Of a stretch of 64,000 nucleotides of DNA, positions 12,760 through 23,934 are shown piece after piece. Each line of letters opens with the position of its first letter. Position 1 is the first letter of the stretch. Location of the stretch: NCBI GenBank assembly GCA_950295325.1, contig OX485803.1:51785554-51849553 (forward strand), in the 5' to 3' direction. Under the pieces are notes generated by a model. That model was not told the DNA's origin and did not search any database. It was given only the letters and a program-made list of their open reading frames with translations. Source of the DNA: Polytrichum commune (Eukaryota; Streptophyta; Polytrichopsida; Polytrichales; Polytrichaceae). The translations under genes were made by a program, and so were the position numbers.

Positions 12760-13589
12760 AAAGGCAACTAAGGTAGAGGGTGCTTAAATAACACTTTAAG
12801 CTATTGCACATACATATGGCACCAAGCTTGAACCAATAATGCCATAACACATGCTTTGGTTTTGATTACTAAATTGAGGAGGAATGAACGATTATGGTAG
12901 ACTCTAGACTGTGGTAATATATTTGGACCAACTTTTGACTTAAAAAATTCCCAGTAATTTCAATTCAAGGAATAAAATTACAATAAAATTGCAATCGTTT
13001 GATTTCTATCTTCCTACACGAAACGGTTTTGCACCGCCTTATACTTATCCAAATCTAGCATAGAATCTCTTAAGCTATCAGTTATGGGTGCCTATACTCT
13101 AGTAAAATGTGGGCAATTGAGAGACGTTTATAGGTGTTGCTTTTGGGTGGGGTGTTGGGATTTAGTACCCTCTACCTTATCCAAACCAAACCAATACGTT
13201 GAAGCTTCCCGTAACTAGTATATCGGTGGAATATTTAACTACCTAGGATAGAGACCGGCCCCAACATGGGGGAAGTAGCATGTGGGCAAAGAGGATCTTT
13301 GCTCATGCTTGCTCCACGTCGGGGAGACGTTTATATCTATACGTTATCGACATAATTTTGGAGCTCGATTATCCAAAGCAGATCAATTCTTGTAGAGTTG
13401 TGGTCAACTAAGAAAAGGGAGAAGATTAAGCAAACTTCCACCTCCAAAAATGATTTTGAGGTTTGAAGTATTGAAAGGCATGAACAAATATATGGGAAAA
13501 CGCTAAGAGGGCTTTATCTCAGGTTTCCATACCCCACATGCATTGAAATGAAATGAAATTGATTTAAAAGTCCAGGAAGCAAAAGGGTA
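9371..13589. other. Intergenic with microsatellites
   Basis: No supported gene. It holds a run of 11 C (10718-10728), TG repeats at 11335-11361 and 11781-11804, and a TC repeat at 12704-12756. A 137-codon open frame on the minus strand (10008-10421) is long for this AT-rich DNA but shows no domain or splice context. The segment around 9550-9715 is a diverged relative of 14290-14450. Confidence 0.55.
12704..12756. repeat. (TC)n microsatellite
   Basis: Uninterrupted TC dinucleotide repeat of about 53 bp, the longest dinucleotide tract in the window. The Arg-Glu open frame read on the opposite strand is an artefact of the repeat. Confidence 0.95.
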
Positions 13590-13979
13590 ATGGAACTAGA
13601 AATACATCGAGATATTTTCAAACTGGCCAATTCTTTAGAACGGCAAAGTGCGGTAGCCTCCGTGAGATAGAGGCTAATGTCAAGTTGCTAGTCCAATCGA
13701 AAGAAAGACTTGAGGCTTTCTAGTACTACATTCTCAAATAGTGATGGAAGTTTATCTCCGATGGGGTTATACAGGGAACACTCCAACACAAAGTGTGCCT
13801 CATTTTCAACTTCACTATAAGAGCAAAAGCGACATAGTATATTACCCCTAGAGATAGGGAGACTCGACCACTGTCCAGTTTCAATGGCATGTCTATGATT
13901 GGAGGTGCAATAAGAACCAATGATCTTGCATTGTGGTGATGTCAATGGTTGCTGCAAGTACAAATGCATTGTGAACACT
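13590..13979 (-). pseudogene. Non-LTR retrotransposon (LINE) C-terminal remnant
   Basis: On the minus strand the frame reads SNHRHAIETGQWSSLPISRG, then CRFCSYSEVENEAHFVLEC, then SLYNPIGDKLPSLF. This is a CxxC...HxxxxC zinc-knuckle segment as found at the C-terminus of plant and animal LINE reverse transcriptase ORFs. A stop follows (after FFRLD), and a shifted frame continues as DISLYLTEATALCRSKELAS, so at least one frame break is present. The reverse transcriptase and endonuclease domains are not in the window. The element is dead and truncated at its 5' side. Confidence 0.65.
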
Positions 13980-15319
13980 ACTCTGAACTACCCCACTCTA
14001 CTTGTATAAAAGGTTGTTGGCTTTATCTTCTTCCCAAGAGTTACAATTTTGTGAATGTGGATTATTAGTGTCTATTAACTGGTTAGTAGTACACAAGGCA
14101 TGTGGATTATTTTTTCTTCTTCAAAATAAGTCATTTTTGTACTTAGTGATGTATACACATATATTTTGAGGTCATTGGAAAAAGGTTTCCGAACAATCAC
14201 CCTCATGTTATGTTAGGCAACTTATTTGCCTTTCTAACCTCAAAACCTAAGTGTCCACCAAACATTATTCATTTTGAGCAATGCAAGATTTCACATCACT
14301 TGCTCATCTGTTCTTTGACGCCGTCAATCTTCATTTTGCGTGACCTTGTGTGAAATGAAGTGAGACCACCACTCCTTCCCCAACCAATGAGAAATTTCAT
14401 AAAGCGTTGGTCACGACCCTTGGTCACTAGTCCAAACATGCCCTAAGTCACACCAAAACTATGAGAACTCAAACAAGCAATTGGAAGTTACATGATCAAA
14501 GTGTTGGATCTCATGACTATTGCAAGAGCCAAGTCCCCACAGAAAAACAAACAACTTCACTACACGTGAATTCAAAAACACACTTTATATCTTTGACCAT
14601 CAATCTCACATATTAATACCAATAAAAAAAGGAGCATTGAATCTTTCACACAAGATAACTATATTAAGTATGTCCATGAAAACCCTAATCCATTTTTCAA
14701 AAAAAAATTCTCAAACTTAACAAAGCTCGTAGAGATCATATATACATATACGGTGATATAATAGTATAGCCATGTCGTACATTGAGAGCCCCCCACGTCC
14801 TTTACGGGCCCATAGACATGTTTTTATGAACCCATGATTGGCATTGTAGTTTTGGTTTGTGTTTCCTCTTCTTTTTGTTTCCACTAATTGAAGGGACCGG
14901 GAAGCACACACCAAAGTTGTGAGTGGAAAGAGTCTGTAGGCCACCTACCAACAAAGGCCGAGCTTGCATGAGCCAAGGCTATTAAACTTATTACTAGGTG
15001 AATGTGTACCTCCAATTTCTTGAAGGCTCCAAACCCAAAAGTGCGACCACGTCCTTAAGAATTTCTTTGAATATAATAAAGCAATCTACGGAATACACCT
15101 CCGGTTACTAAAGAATAACAACATGTAACTAGTGGGAGTTGGGATTTTTGACCGATTCCGCCCAAAAACCCACCCCCACCCGACACCGGTAGGCAAACCA
15201 CCGATGGAAACAAAAATATCTCCACGATTTCGACCGAATTCTACTACCTCACCATCAACAACCCAATGTACGAATTCTACGTAATTGGACCTCTATGTTT
15301 GTTTTGATCAAGGGTTGGA
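13980..15319. other. Intergenic, no gene seen
   Basis: No coding signature. The part at 14290-14450 (GTGAAATGAAGTGAGACCAC, then TTGGTCAC motifs) resembles 9590-9715, so it is probably another old repeat family. A terminus-like TGTTTGGACTAGTGACC (inverted, near 14430-14445) has no partner nearby. Confidence 0.5.
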
Positions 15320-15550
15320 AGTAGTTGAGAACAAACACCAAAAGACATTGTGTTTTGATGACGTTGGACGACGTGCTCAAATGATAGACATCATTCTTGG
15401 TTTACTGATGAATATAGTTACATGATCGTTTGAGAAAGAGAAAGAGAAAGAGAATGTAACCCATGACGAACTTCTGCATCTCAATTCTGGTTTAAGAAGT
15501 TGAAACGACAATGTTCACAATTGGCAATTGTGGAACCGGATGAAACGAAT
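15320..15550 (+). repeat. Dispersed repeat R1, copy 3
   Basis: Carries AGTAGTTGAGAACA, AAAAGACATTGTG, GACGTGCTCAAATG, TTCTGCATCTCAA and CACAATTGGCAATTG in the same order as the other R1 copies. It is truncated at the 5' side and followed by MITE 15647-15775 after about 100 bp. Confidence 0.5.
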
Positions 15551-15646
15551 TCTGAATATGATCCAATATGGAAAAATTGTTTGTGGAGTTGGCAGTGCCC
15601 ACAATATGACCACATGGTTTAGGTCGCACAGTGGTCTACATGATAC

Positions 15647-15775
15647 GTTGATTGTCCCAATTAGTGTGTGTTCCTATTTGGAGTTACTTTGCTTGGTAAA
15701 ATATCACATTCTCGTTAAATAGGTATGGAACCGCGTAACTCCGAATAGTGACACGCACAAAATGGGACAATCAGT
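15647..15775. mobile_element. Short MITE, subfamily C derivative
   Basis: About 129 bp, almost all of it the two inverted arms. The left arm reads TTGATTGTCCCAATTAGTG and continues with the CTATTTGGAGTTAC core. The right arm, inverted, reads CACTGATTGTCCCATTTTG followed by CTATTCGGAGTTACGC. It is probably an internally deleted form of the 8948 type. Confidence 0.7.
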
Positions 15776-16959
15776 GTCTCCTCCGGTTTTAATAACTCCT
15801 CTCAATTCTCAGCTGATTCAGAATGCTTCATTGCTGAAAGAAAGAAAAAAAGACTCCGATAATCACTACTCCAACATGGGCAAGTTATGTGCACATAATT
15901 TCTAGCGAATTCTACTACTGAATGGAAGTAATTTCCCCGTAAATATCAGGTCGCACATGTAACGGCCACACACGTTTGAAAACGCCGGTTTTAAAAATGG
16001 AGTTCGGTAAGCCAAGGTGAAAGAAATTTGGCCTCCACGTCTGCCTAACTTTCACATGAGATTGGTTTCAAGGGTGATCCCTCCTTTTTTGGGGGATGAA
16101 ACCGTTCGTTTTCAACTCCGATCCAAGAGGGCAGTTTTGCAATGCTTAAACCCGATGTTTTCATTTAGAGTTGGAAACAAACGGTTGTAACCACAAAGTA
16201 AGAGGGGCCAACCTTGAAACCAAGCTCCTCGAAGTTAGGCAGATGCGGAAGCTGAAATTCTTTAACCTCGGCTTAACAAACTCCTTCTTTGAAATTGGCG
16301 TTTATGAACGTGTGTGGCTCTCCTTTATAGTCGCAATAGTAGTAGTGACCTATTGTGTTCAAATTATCCATGATCGCCTCCTGCCGATTTTACGAATCCT
16401 TCCAAATCTTAACTAATCATGAGAATATCCACCACCTTAACGTTAGGCCCCTATGTTGGTTTTAGGTCATTGGAGTTACCAACGAAAATTTCAACCCTTA
16501 TTATAACCTTTGAATACAAAATTCTAAAGAATATTCTATTTTTGTGTGTCGGAATACCCTCTCTATAGCTGACGATAATCATCTAATATTAGTACAAATG
16601 CTCGATGCTTAAGCGGTGGTGTTTAACACCATCTATCTTATATAAGGGCATTATAACCTCCTCATGATGGAAATTACATAAACACATTTGTCTTCGAAAA
16701 CACTCTAATATTTAGTTAGGTGTGGTTCCAAGAACGGACACCAAAATGACACGTGTTTTGAATAGATTGGATCGCATGTTCAAATACTATGATAACCATT
16801 GTGAATTCAATGGCTACCATAATTGGAGGGGAGAACCTATTACGGTCATTCAATGAGCACACGAATATTCCACTTTGACATTGAATAAAATATTCATATG
16901 AGCTCATGAGGAAAGTGGTGACACCCTCAATTTGAAGTTGCTAACCCATCTCGTATTAG
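15776..16959. other. Intergenic, no gene seen
   Basis: No gene or element recognised with confidence. Part of 16720-16900 shares GACACGTGTTTTGA and CATGTTCAAATAC motifs with the middle of repeat R1 and may be a further decayed copy. Confidence 0.5.
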
Positions 16960-17165
16960 TGTCCAGGGAGAGTTTTGGGCATAGTCGGTCAAAATCCTTG
17001 TGGTTCCCAAGTCCAACCAGTTACATGTTGTAATCTTTCGGGTTTTTCTTTATTAGTTTGAGGTATATTCCATACATTCCTCTTTAAAAGGATCAATAAT
17101 TTTTCCCAAAGTCTTGATGAACTTCAACCGGTCATTCCTCAAACTCAACCGGTCGATCTATAACT
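16960..17165 (+). repeat. Dispersed repeat R2, copy 1
   Basis: Shares a run of blocks with 21868-22070 in the same order: GGGAGAGTTTTGGGC, a short segment ending in CCAAGTCCAACCAGTTACA, TTTTTCTTTATTA, TGAGGTATATTCCATACATT, then CTTGATGAACTTCAACCGGT. A third copy, inverted, lies at 57395-57545. No ORF; the class is unknown. Confidence 0.55.
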
Positions 17166-18281
17166 AGCGGTTGGTTCTCCCCATTCACTATCTTGTATTA
17201 ATCGCGTGATTTTTCATAGCCTAGCTAGGGGACGAGGCTAGTCGAAAAAATCAGCCATTTAAGACCCGTCTACATGTAACCTTAATTGCTACCAGTGTGT
17301 GTATGTTTGACAAATTTCATTTGACATTCAACTTCAAATCCAAAGTGTCACGTGACGCTTCCAAAAACAAAAATGAATGTCAATGAACACCTACCATTTT
17401 CTTCTTAAAATGTCACCTCAACGTCACATGCCTAGTCGTACGTGCCATGTCAATTTCTGAAGCGTCAACTGACGTGTAGTTGTTTTTTTCCTTCACAAGT
17501 CACACTACACATCAAATTCTAAACCGTGCGGTTCGATTAACGTGCATTTTATTCATTTGTGTGCAAGTTTTTGCGTGTCAAATGTCAAAAACTTCCCAAA
17601 ACTTTGTCAAAAAATACACACTGATTGCTACACCATGAACACAATTAACACTGGATCCGAGGGAGGCCCGCAAATGATCATGTGCGAATTTCCAGTGCCT
17701 AGCTAGTAGTTCCCTCCTGAGACCTGGCGGTGGCAGATTTCATGCTTAATTAGTACGTCCAAATTCTGAGCCTAGCTACCTACACGTAGAGTGTATAGTG
17801 CCTTACAGACAACTCCTAATAAAACCCAACACCACACCCGAGTGTGACCCACCCTTTACTTATTGCTAGAAACATTAATGAGAACTTTTATACAACTTCC
17901 ACCTATAACTACCGCTTTATACATATATATAATAGAGTTATCCGTAAAAAGTCCCTCAAAGATTCACTCCACTGATTGATGGATCCCAATTAACTTAGTC
18001 GCGTGTTACTATTTTTAGTTACGCAGCGCAACAGTAACGCCTTACCGAGGAGTTATGAAAGTTTTTAGTAATGAAAGTTTGATAGTTTGTTTGTTTGGAC
18101 ATTATACTGGAACGTAAATGACTTTGCTTGGTGAAAATATTGTGTTCTTGTAGTTGAAATGTGGTAGTTTTATGGCACGATGGTCTAATACCGAAGTGAT
18201 CAGAATGACGATGATTGGTGTCATTTTAGTCACTTTGTATTAGATTGTCGTGTGTGACGAAACTAGCACGTTCCTATAACG
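17166..18281. other. Intergenic with one MITE end
   Basis: No gene. Near 17974-18045 there is a diverged left arm of MITE subfamily C (ACTGATTGATGGATCCCAAT, then GTGTTACTATTTTTAGTTAC). A right partner could not be identified with confidence. Confidence 0.45.
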
Positions 18282-18655
18282 TTGATTCTCCCGATTAGGT
18301 GAGGGACAACTAATAGTGAGTGAGTGTAGGAAGTTCGTGAAAACGATACTCCGTTTCTATACGCTATGAAATTAGTGCCACCGAAAGATCCAGGAATCAT
18401 TGTTCATCTCGGTACTACTCACTCAAAATACTATTCATAGCAACACTATGCATTGAAAGTACTAGCATTATTCATCCTAGTACTATTCATTGACAAGCAT
18501 GTGTTTGCATTCAATGTTTTGTTTGGTGTTTTTTTTTTAATTTCACTCTACAAGCACCTTAGAGCACGCACTAATTTTCTTGAAGCGTATGGTAACAAGC
18601 ACAAATTCATGAACTTAGTAGCATGCGGTGAAAATTTCAGCCCTCGCTACTTTTG
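18282..18655. repeat. Repeat H, partial copy
   Basis: Diverged copy of the element at 41401-41780. Shared blocks in order: TTGATTCTCCCGATTAG-like left tip, GCGATACT-like, GAAAGATCCAGGAATCATTG, CATAGCAACACTATGCATTG, CACTCTACAAGCACCTTAGA. The matching inverted right tip is missing here, so this copy is truncated. Confidence 0.6.
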
Positions 18656-20676
18656 AGCCTTGGCAAAATAGTGTGTGCTACGGGAAATCAACACCATATG
18701 CACTAATCGTGATAATAAACATAGTGGACCATGGGTTCGATCCTCCTACTCTAAGAAAAACAACGAAACTTTTGATGAGGAGCTTGTTAGTAACAGTAGC
18801 TCCTCGTGCATCGGAGCCCGTTTTCGAAAGCCATGTGAAACATTTGGGACCTCCTCCTCGTTCCACTTCTCAATACTTGAAAGAATTTTAAAGATCTACA
18901 GTAGGATATGAACATGGAACTTGTTGTCCTAAATCCCAGAGTGGCTTATGCAAGGCTAGCTTAGCTTGACCCCCCCCCCCCATCCTAGTAGGACGAGCTA
19001 TGAAGCAAAGTTTCTAATAGCTCCGACACATGCCACTCTTTATGTATGGTGAATCAAGCATTAAGAAAAACAACTTGGGTGACTTTGTGTTAATTCTCTT
19101 GAACTCGGGGTTGGGGACTAAACCGATGATGGAAAATAACTATAACAAGAAGCGCCAACTCCTCCAGCTTATGAGTAGATAACTGACCCTGTGTGTGTGT
19201 GTGTATAGACCGTGTCAGCCAAGTGCTAGTAGTAGTAGTAGTAAAGAAGATTCGGCAGTGTAATCTTTTGGTTTTGTTGGGGTCTCATAATTTGGGTGCA
19301 GAAAGTACCCCTTGAATTATTAGTCCGGCTCAGTTGCGCGGTGGGGGCCTTGAATCCCGAGGTAAGTTAATTTCGCAGACGAGCATACTCGAAAGTGCAT
19401 ACAATAATACACCAAACCCTCCCTCACTCCGCCACTCTCCCTTCTTGTGCATTTCATCAAGACGGATAGATAGATAGATGGAGTTAGGCATCTTGGACAC
19501 AATAATAAGAATAAGACTAATAATTGAAGATACTACATGATACGTGTCACATGATTGCTAAAAACTGGTGTAACATAATAACGTGTCTTCAACATCTAAA
19601 GGCCGAAGCCAAATCTTCCCAAACTCGTCTGAAAATCAATCAATGCAACCCAATTCAACGGTTTAGTAGACCAAAATTGATACCATGTATGATATATATA
19701 TATATGTATGACTCTCTCTATATATGTCATCTTTGTGTAGTAAGGATAGTTCACACAAATTCTCGATTGTCTTTGTGTCCAACATCATAATATTACGACG
19801 TACATGTGTATTGTCGGGCGATGGGCGACTGCTTCGATAGAAACACTCAATAAGTGCAAGATGATTAGCAAATCCAAATCATGGTCATAGTCATTTCCTC
19901 ATCATTTTTGGAGCTCATATGAATATTTTATTCATTATCAAAGCGATTTTTTCTAAAAAAAAATTGTGTAAATTCCCCAATTTTATTGGTTGTTGATCTA
20001 GAATGGTCAACAACTTTTGAGCATGTAATTTGATTTTTTCAAAAACACATATCTTTTGGGTGTTTATTCTCATATCCACACCTGACCACACACACACCAC
20101 TCAAATTATATAGGTGTCCATTTAAGATGAGTAACCAAATTAGGCTTACCTATTACCTTTGTTCCATGACCACTTCAATGCACAGGGAGAATTGACCGCT
20201 AGTTACTTACAAATGAACCAATTGAAGATGAAGACTTCGATAGAATTACCGATCTTTGTAGAAGAACCTAAGGAATACACCCTTGATTTTATTATAATAA
20301 TAATAATTATAATAATAATTATAACTACACTAAATAGGATATTTAGTGTTTGATTATATTTAATGTTGTTACCACCTACCCTACTCAACACTAATTTTCA
20401 ATTTTTTGACAATTACTGTTGGAAGATATGCTAGAAGATATCATGCATTTCTCTTTTTTATCATTGTTTGTTTTTTAAATTCCATATCCTTACTAACACT
20501 AAATTCAAACATGCAACTTCCACATAACACCATAGTTGATATTCAGTGGTTGAGTTTACATCTAATGTTACTTACTTTCATAGGGTTATTGATATTTAGT
20601 GCATGCGTTCTTATTTAGTGTATTGATATCACAACATGCAAGTGGCTGGAGTTGGAACAACTAGGATTGCGACTGA
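18656..20676. other. Intergenic, no gene seen
   Basis: No supported gene. It includes a run of 12 C (18970-18981), a short TG tract near 19191-19204 and an ATAAT-type microsatellite near 20294-20330. A GGTTCGATCC B-box-like string near 18733 has no accompanying tRNA. Confidence 0.5.
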
Positions 20677-21579
20677 GGGCCGCTTTACACCTAGAGGCCG
20701 GGCCAATTCGTTGTGTAAGAGGCTTGAAATCCTCACTTGTGATTGGCCAAAAGGCTGAAATCGGCCCCAACCCCTTTACACCTAGAGGCCGGGCCGATTT
20801 GGTGGCATGACACGGCCCCGAGCTCATTGAATTGGGTGCACCCAAAATGGAAGGCCAATTCTTGACCTCGGGGCCTATATCATATTTCAATTAAAAATAA
20901 ATAAATAACAAACTATGTTTTTCTTAGCAAACCATTTCCATCGGATTATGTGGAAATATGAACAGCTCTATGCTAGATTATGCTAGATCCGTTGGATTAT
21001 GCTAGATTCATTGAATCGGCCTAGCTTCTTGACCCTAAGGCCTTTACATATGGAAAAACTGACCCCCATTATAATCTTATTATAATGTGTAGTGGAGGCC
21101 GGCCTCCAACCCAAAAAGGGCTGAAATTTCATGCAATCGGCCTCAAGGGGAATTGGCCCGGCCTCTAGGTGTAAGAGCATCCTCAGTCGGTCTAGGTAAA
21201 GCTCACTGCAAACCAAAACCTATCTTTTGACTGACCTAAAATTAGAAACTGAAATTACCATCATTAGAAGCACACCTAAATAAACGTGAGATATTTCTCA
21301 AGAAAAAAGAATTGTAAAAATTTGACGTAGGTGAAATCCCTCATTGAAAACATCACATTTTCAAAATTTAGAGGGAGTGCACCAAATCTTGCTTAAAAAT
21401 GGAAAGATCCTCCCACACTCCCTCCAAATTTTTGACATTTAGAGGGAGTGTGGGAGGATCTGTCCATTTTTAAGCAAGATTTGGTGCACTCCCTCTAAAT
21501 TTTGAGCATTTTAAGCAAGATAGGTCTTGGTTTGCAGTGAGCTTTACCTAGACCGACTGAGGATGCTCTAAAGCAGCCC
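20677..21579. mobile_element. Harbinger-like non-autonomous element (outer) interrupted by a second element
   Basis: The left terminus GGGCCGCTTTACACC begins at 20677. The matching right terminus is split by an inserted element: GGTGTAA ends at 21174 and AGCAGCCC resumes at 21572. Removing the insertion and one TAA gives an inverted right terminus GGGCTGCTTTACACC, one mismatch from the left. Beyond the terminus, arms continue as CTAGAGGCCGGGCCAATT on both sides. The flanks are TGA on the left (20674-20676) and TGA on the right (21580-21582), a 3-bp target duplication. A second internal copy of the CTTTACACCTAGAGGCCGGG block lies at about 20771-20800. No transposase ORF. Confidence 0.85.
21175..21568. 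mobile_element. MITE nested inside the 20677 element, with internal palindrome
   Basis: 394 bp flanked on both sides by TAA (21172-21174 and 21569-21571), a 3-bp target duplication. The ends are inverted repeats of about 42 bp, starting GAGCATCCTCAGTCGGTC and continuing TAGGTAAAGCTCACTGC, with near-perfect identity. Inside, 21366-21505 forms a second large hairpin whose arms contain AGGGAGTGCACCAAATCTTG and its complement. The high arm identity suggests a more recent insertion than its host element. No coding capacity. Confidence 0.88.
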
Positions 21580-21867
21580 TGATTATGCCCTAAAATCTCC
21601 CCCGGACACTGGACCACTTTTGATGCATCTGTATGTTGGGCCCGGGAGTTGAAGTTGTTTTTTTTTATAAAAAAATATTAGGTTGGTTAATTAGGAAACT
21701 TGGCCTGCTTTATAAAATTTTCCCTTCACTTTTGGAGCTTGTGTGACTCTGACAAGCGTGTGTCATATAGAAGCTCACTCCAGACAAAGCAGGCCCTTAA
21801 TCCTGTTAAGTTAGTTATTGTTGGCCTCCAAATAATCAGCCTCGCATGTCTTTTAGTTAGGGCCATC

Positions 21868-22070
21868 TGTAGCGTCCCGGGAGATTTTGGGCCATAATCG
21901 GTCGATGCCCAAGTGTTTCCAAGTCCAACCGGTTACAAATTCACCTCTTACGGTGGTTTTTCTTCTTCTTCCCTTCTTTATTACATTGTGGTATATTCTA
22001 TGGATTCCTCCAAAATGATCGGTAATTTCCCCAAAATCTTGAACTTCAACCAGTTTCCAGCCGTGATTTT
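21868..22070 (+). repeat. Dispersed repeat R2, copy 2
   Basis: Same block order as 16960-17165: CGGGAGATTTTGGGCC, TTTCCAAGTCCAACCGGTTA, TTCTTTATTACATTG, GTATATTCTATGGATTCC, then CTTGAACTTCAACCAG. It is diverged from the other copies by substitutions and small indels. Confidence 0.55.
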
Positions 22071-22210
22071 GTTGGGGCTTATGTTGAGAAATAGATGTTG
22101 ACCCGCCACTTTTCACATTATTACGGCTGGAAATGTTGATGAATGGTGTTTGAACTGGCCGATGTGATGAGCCCCTCAAGTGAATACGTGACTTCACAAG
22201 TTACAACATG

Positions 22211-22905
22211 TGATTAAGGTAGGTGGGCCTTATTATAAATATAATCGGCTCACTCTTCTAATTGGACATGTATATTGCTAGAATGTCACTATATGGCAAG
22301 CTTGTAGTTGAGAACATGCACTAAAAGGACATGTGTTGTGTGGCTTTTTTGGTGTTCATTCATTTTTTATTTATTTTTAAATCTTGGTCCTTGGTACATT
22401 CTCCCTCAAAGGAAGAGAGGGGGGGGGGGGTAATTTATGGGAATCGTGGTTTTTGGCTCACCATTCGTTCTCTCCCATTGGATAGTTTTACATCTACTAC
22501 AATGGTAGATTTCTGATCCTTGTTTATAGGTCTCAAACCCATCTAGTGCTTGCGATGAGATTGGCTTGTATGATGTAAATAGAGACAACATTCCAAGTTG
22601 AATAGTGAACACAAACACAAGGATCTATGTTATCACCTAAAAAGTAAAAGAGTCTTCATTATGACCTCTTATAACTCACTACGGAAAGAAATTGTCGTTG
22701 GTTGTCTTCCACTTGTAGGTGGTTTTTGAAATCTATGGATGATCTAGTATTGTAGTAGATCTCAAAACCATCTAGGGAACAATACAAATGTTAAGACGGT
22801 GTGATTTATGTAGTGAATCTTGCATCTCAACTCCAATTTTGACATTTGAAATGACAAGGTTTCTTTATTACTTACATTTGCTAACCAGCTGAAACAACTC
22901 TAAAA
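22211..22905 (+). repeat. Dispersed repeat R1, copy 4 (interrupted)
   Basis: The 5' part (22211-22345: GGTGGGCCTTATTATAAAT, TTGTAGTTGAGAACATGCAC, GGACATGTGTTGTG) and the 3' part (22826-22905: CTTGCATCTCAACTCC, CTTACATTTGCTAACCAGCT) match R1. About 480 bp lies between them and includes a 12-base G run (22419-22430). I could not identify the intervening segment. Confidence 0.45.
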
Positions 22906-23926
22906 CTCATACAATAGTTCAAAAATGCGTGTGGCATAGGTTGTAAATTGGTCACTAAAAGAATCACGGGTGTCTCACCACTAGTCTCTTCCACTGTATG
23001 GATTTGAAATATGGTATTGCAATGCACTGTAAAACCCACCAATTTATTGGAAGAGAACTACGATTAAGACCAATGCTAGACCGCTCATCGTTTTTAAAAA
23101 GTCCTCTCAAGACATGAGGGTTTCACTATGTTCTTTTGATACCAATAGGGCATGGGTACTTGACACTGGTACCGTTTGAGTGTATATGTACCATGCAAGA
23201 GCCTTCATACCTACACCAAATCAATCCTAGTGTCAACATGGTTTCGAAGACTCGGGATTCACGGCTTATGTGTAAACCCATCCAACATGGATGAAGGGGC
23301 TCTAGTAAAAAAACCAACCCCCTACAAGGTTGAGGGTTGATTCATCTCAGTATTGAGACTCCACCATGCTAATTTGGAGCCTTCGATGCTATTCATGAGA
23401 GTCAAATCGTCTAAAACTATCCATCGTACATGCTATAGTGTAGTCCACTGCGTTTTCACCTACGCAATGGGTGAGTTTCTACAGACACCACGAACCCCTA
23501 GCCGATTTGGAGTGGCACTAACCAAAACAACAGCTCCTTGGGGCATATAAAGAGTCTCTTGCCTTGACAAACCCATCCAAATAGCATTGTACCACTATTC
23601 CAATAATACCACAATCTCGAAACCCTAAAGATCTTTTGATACCATTATCAACGTTGATTATTGCTACTCATGCAATTCACCTATACATACACATCACACC
23701 GGTCCAACATTGGCGAAGACCAAGGCAATCTTTATACATAAAAGGTGGTTATAGGGCCCATTACATCCTAACCAATAATAGGTATATTGTGGAAACACAT
23801 AATGAACAATAGGCCGTTCATGTGCAATTCCATGCCATAGTCATCCACTTACTCTCTCCACTTGCTCTACCAATCAACCCAACAATCCATCAATCACTCC
23901 ACCCCCCCCCCCCCCTTCTTCCACAT
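22906..23926. other. Intergenic, no gene seen
   Basis: No gene recognised. It ends in a run of 14 C (23902-23915) just before the target duplication of the next element. Confidence 0.5.
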
Positions 23927-23934
23927 CATGTATA

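Noticed and set aside
12579-12767. Arg-Glu repeat protein on the minus strand
   Set aside because: It is the translation of a TC microsatellite.
18728-18745. GGTTCGATCC string resembling a tRNA B box
   Set aside because: The T-stem does not pair and no A box or anticodon arm is found at the right distance.
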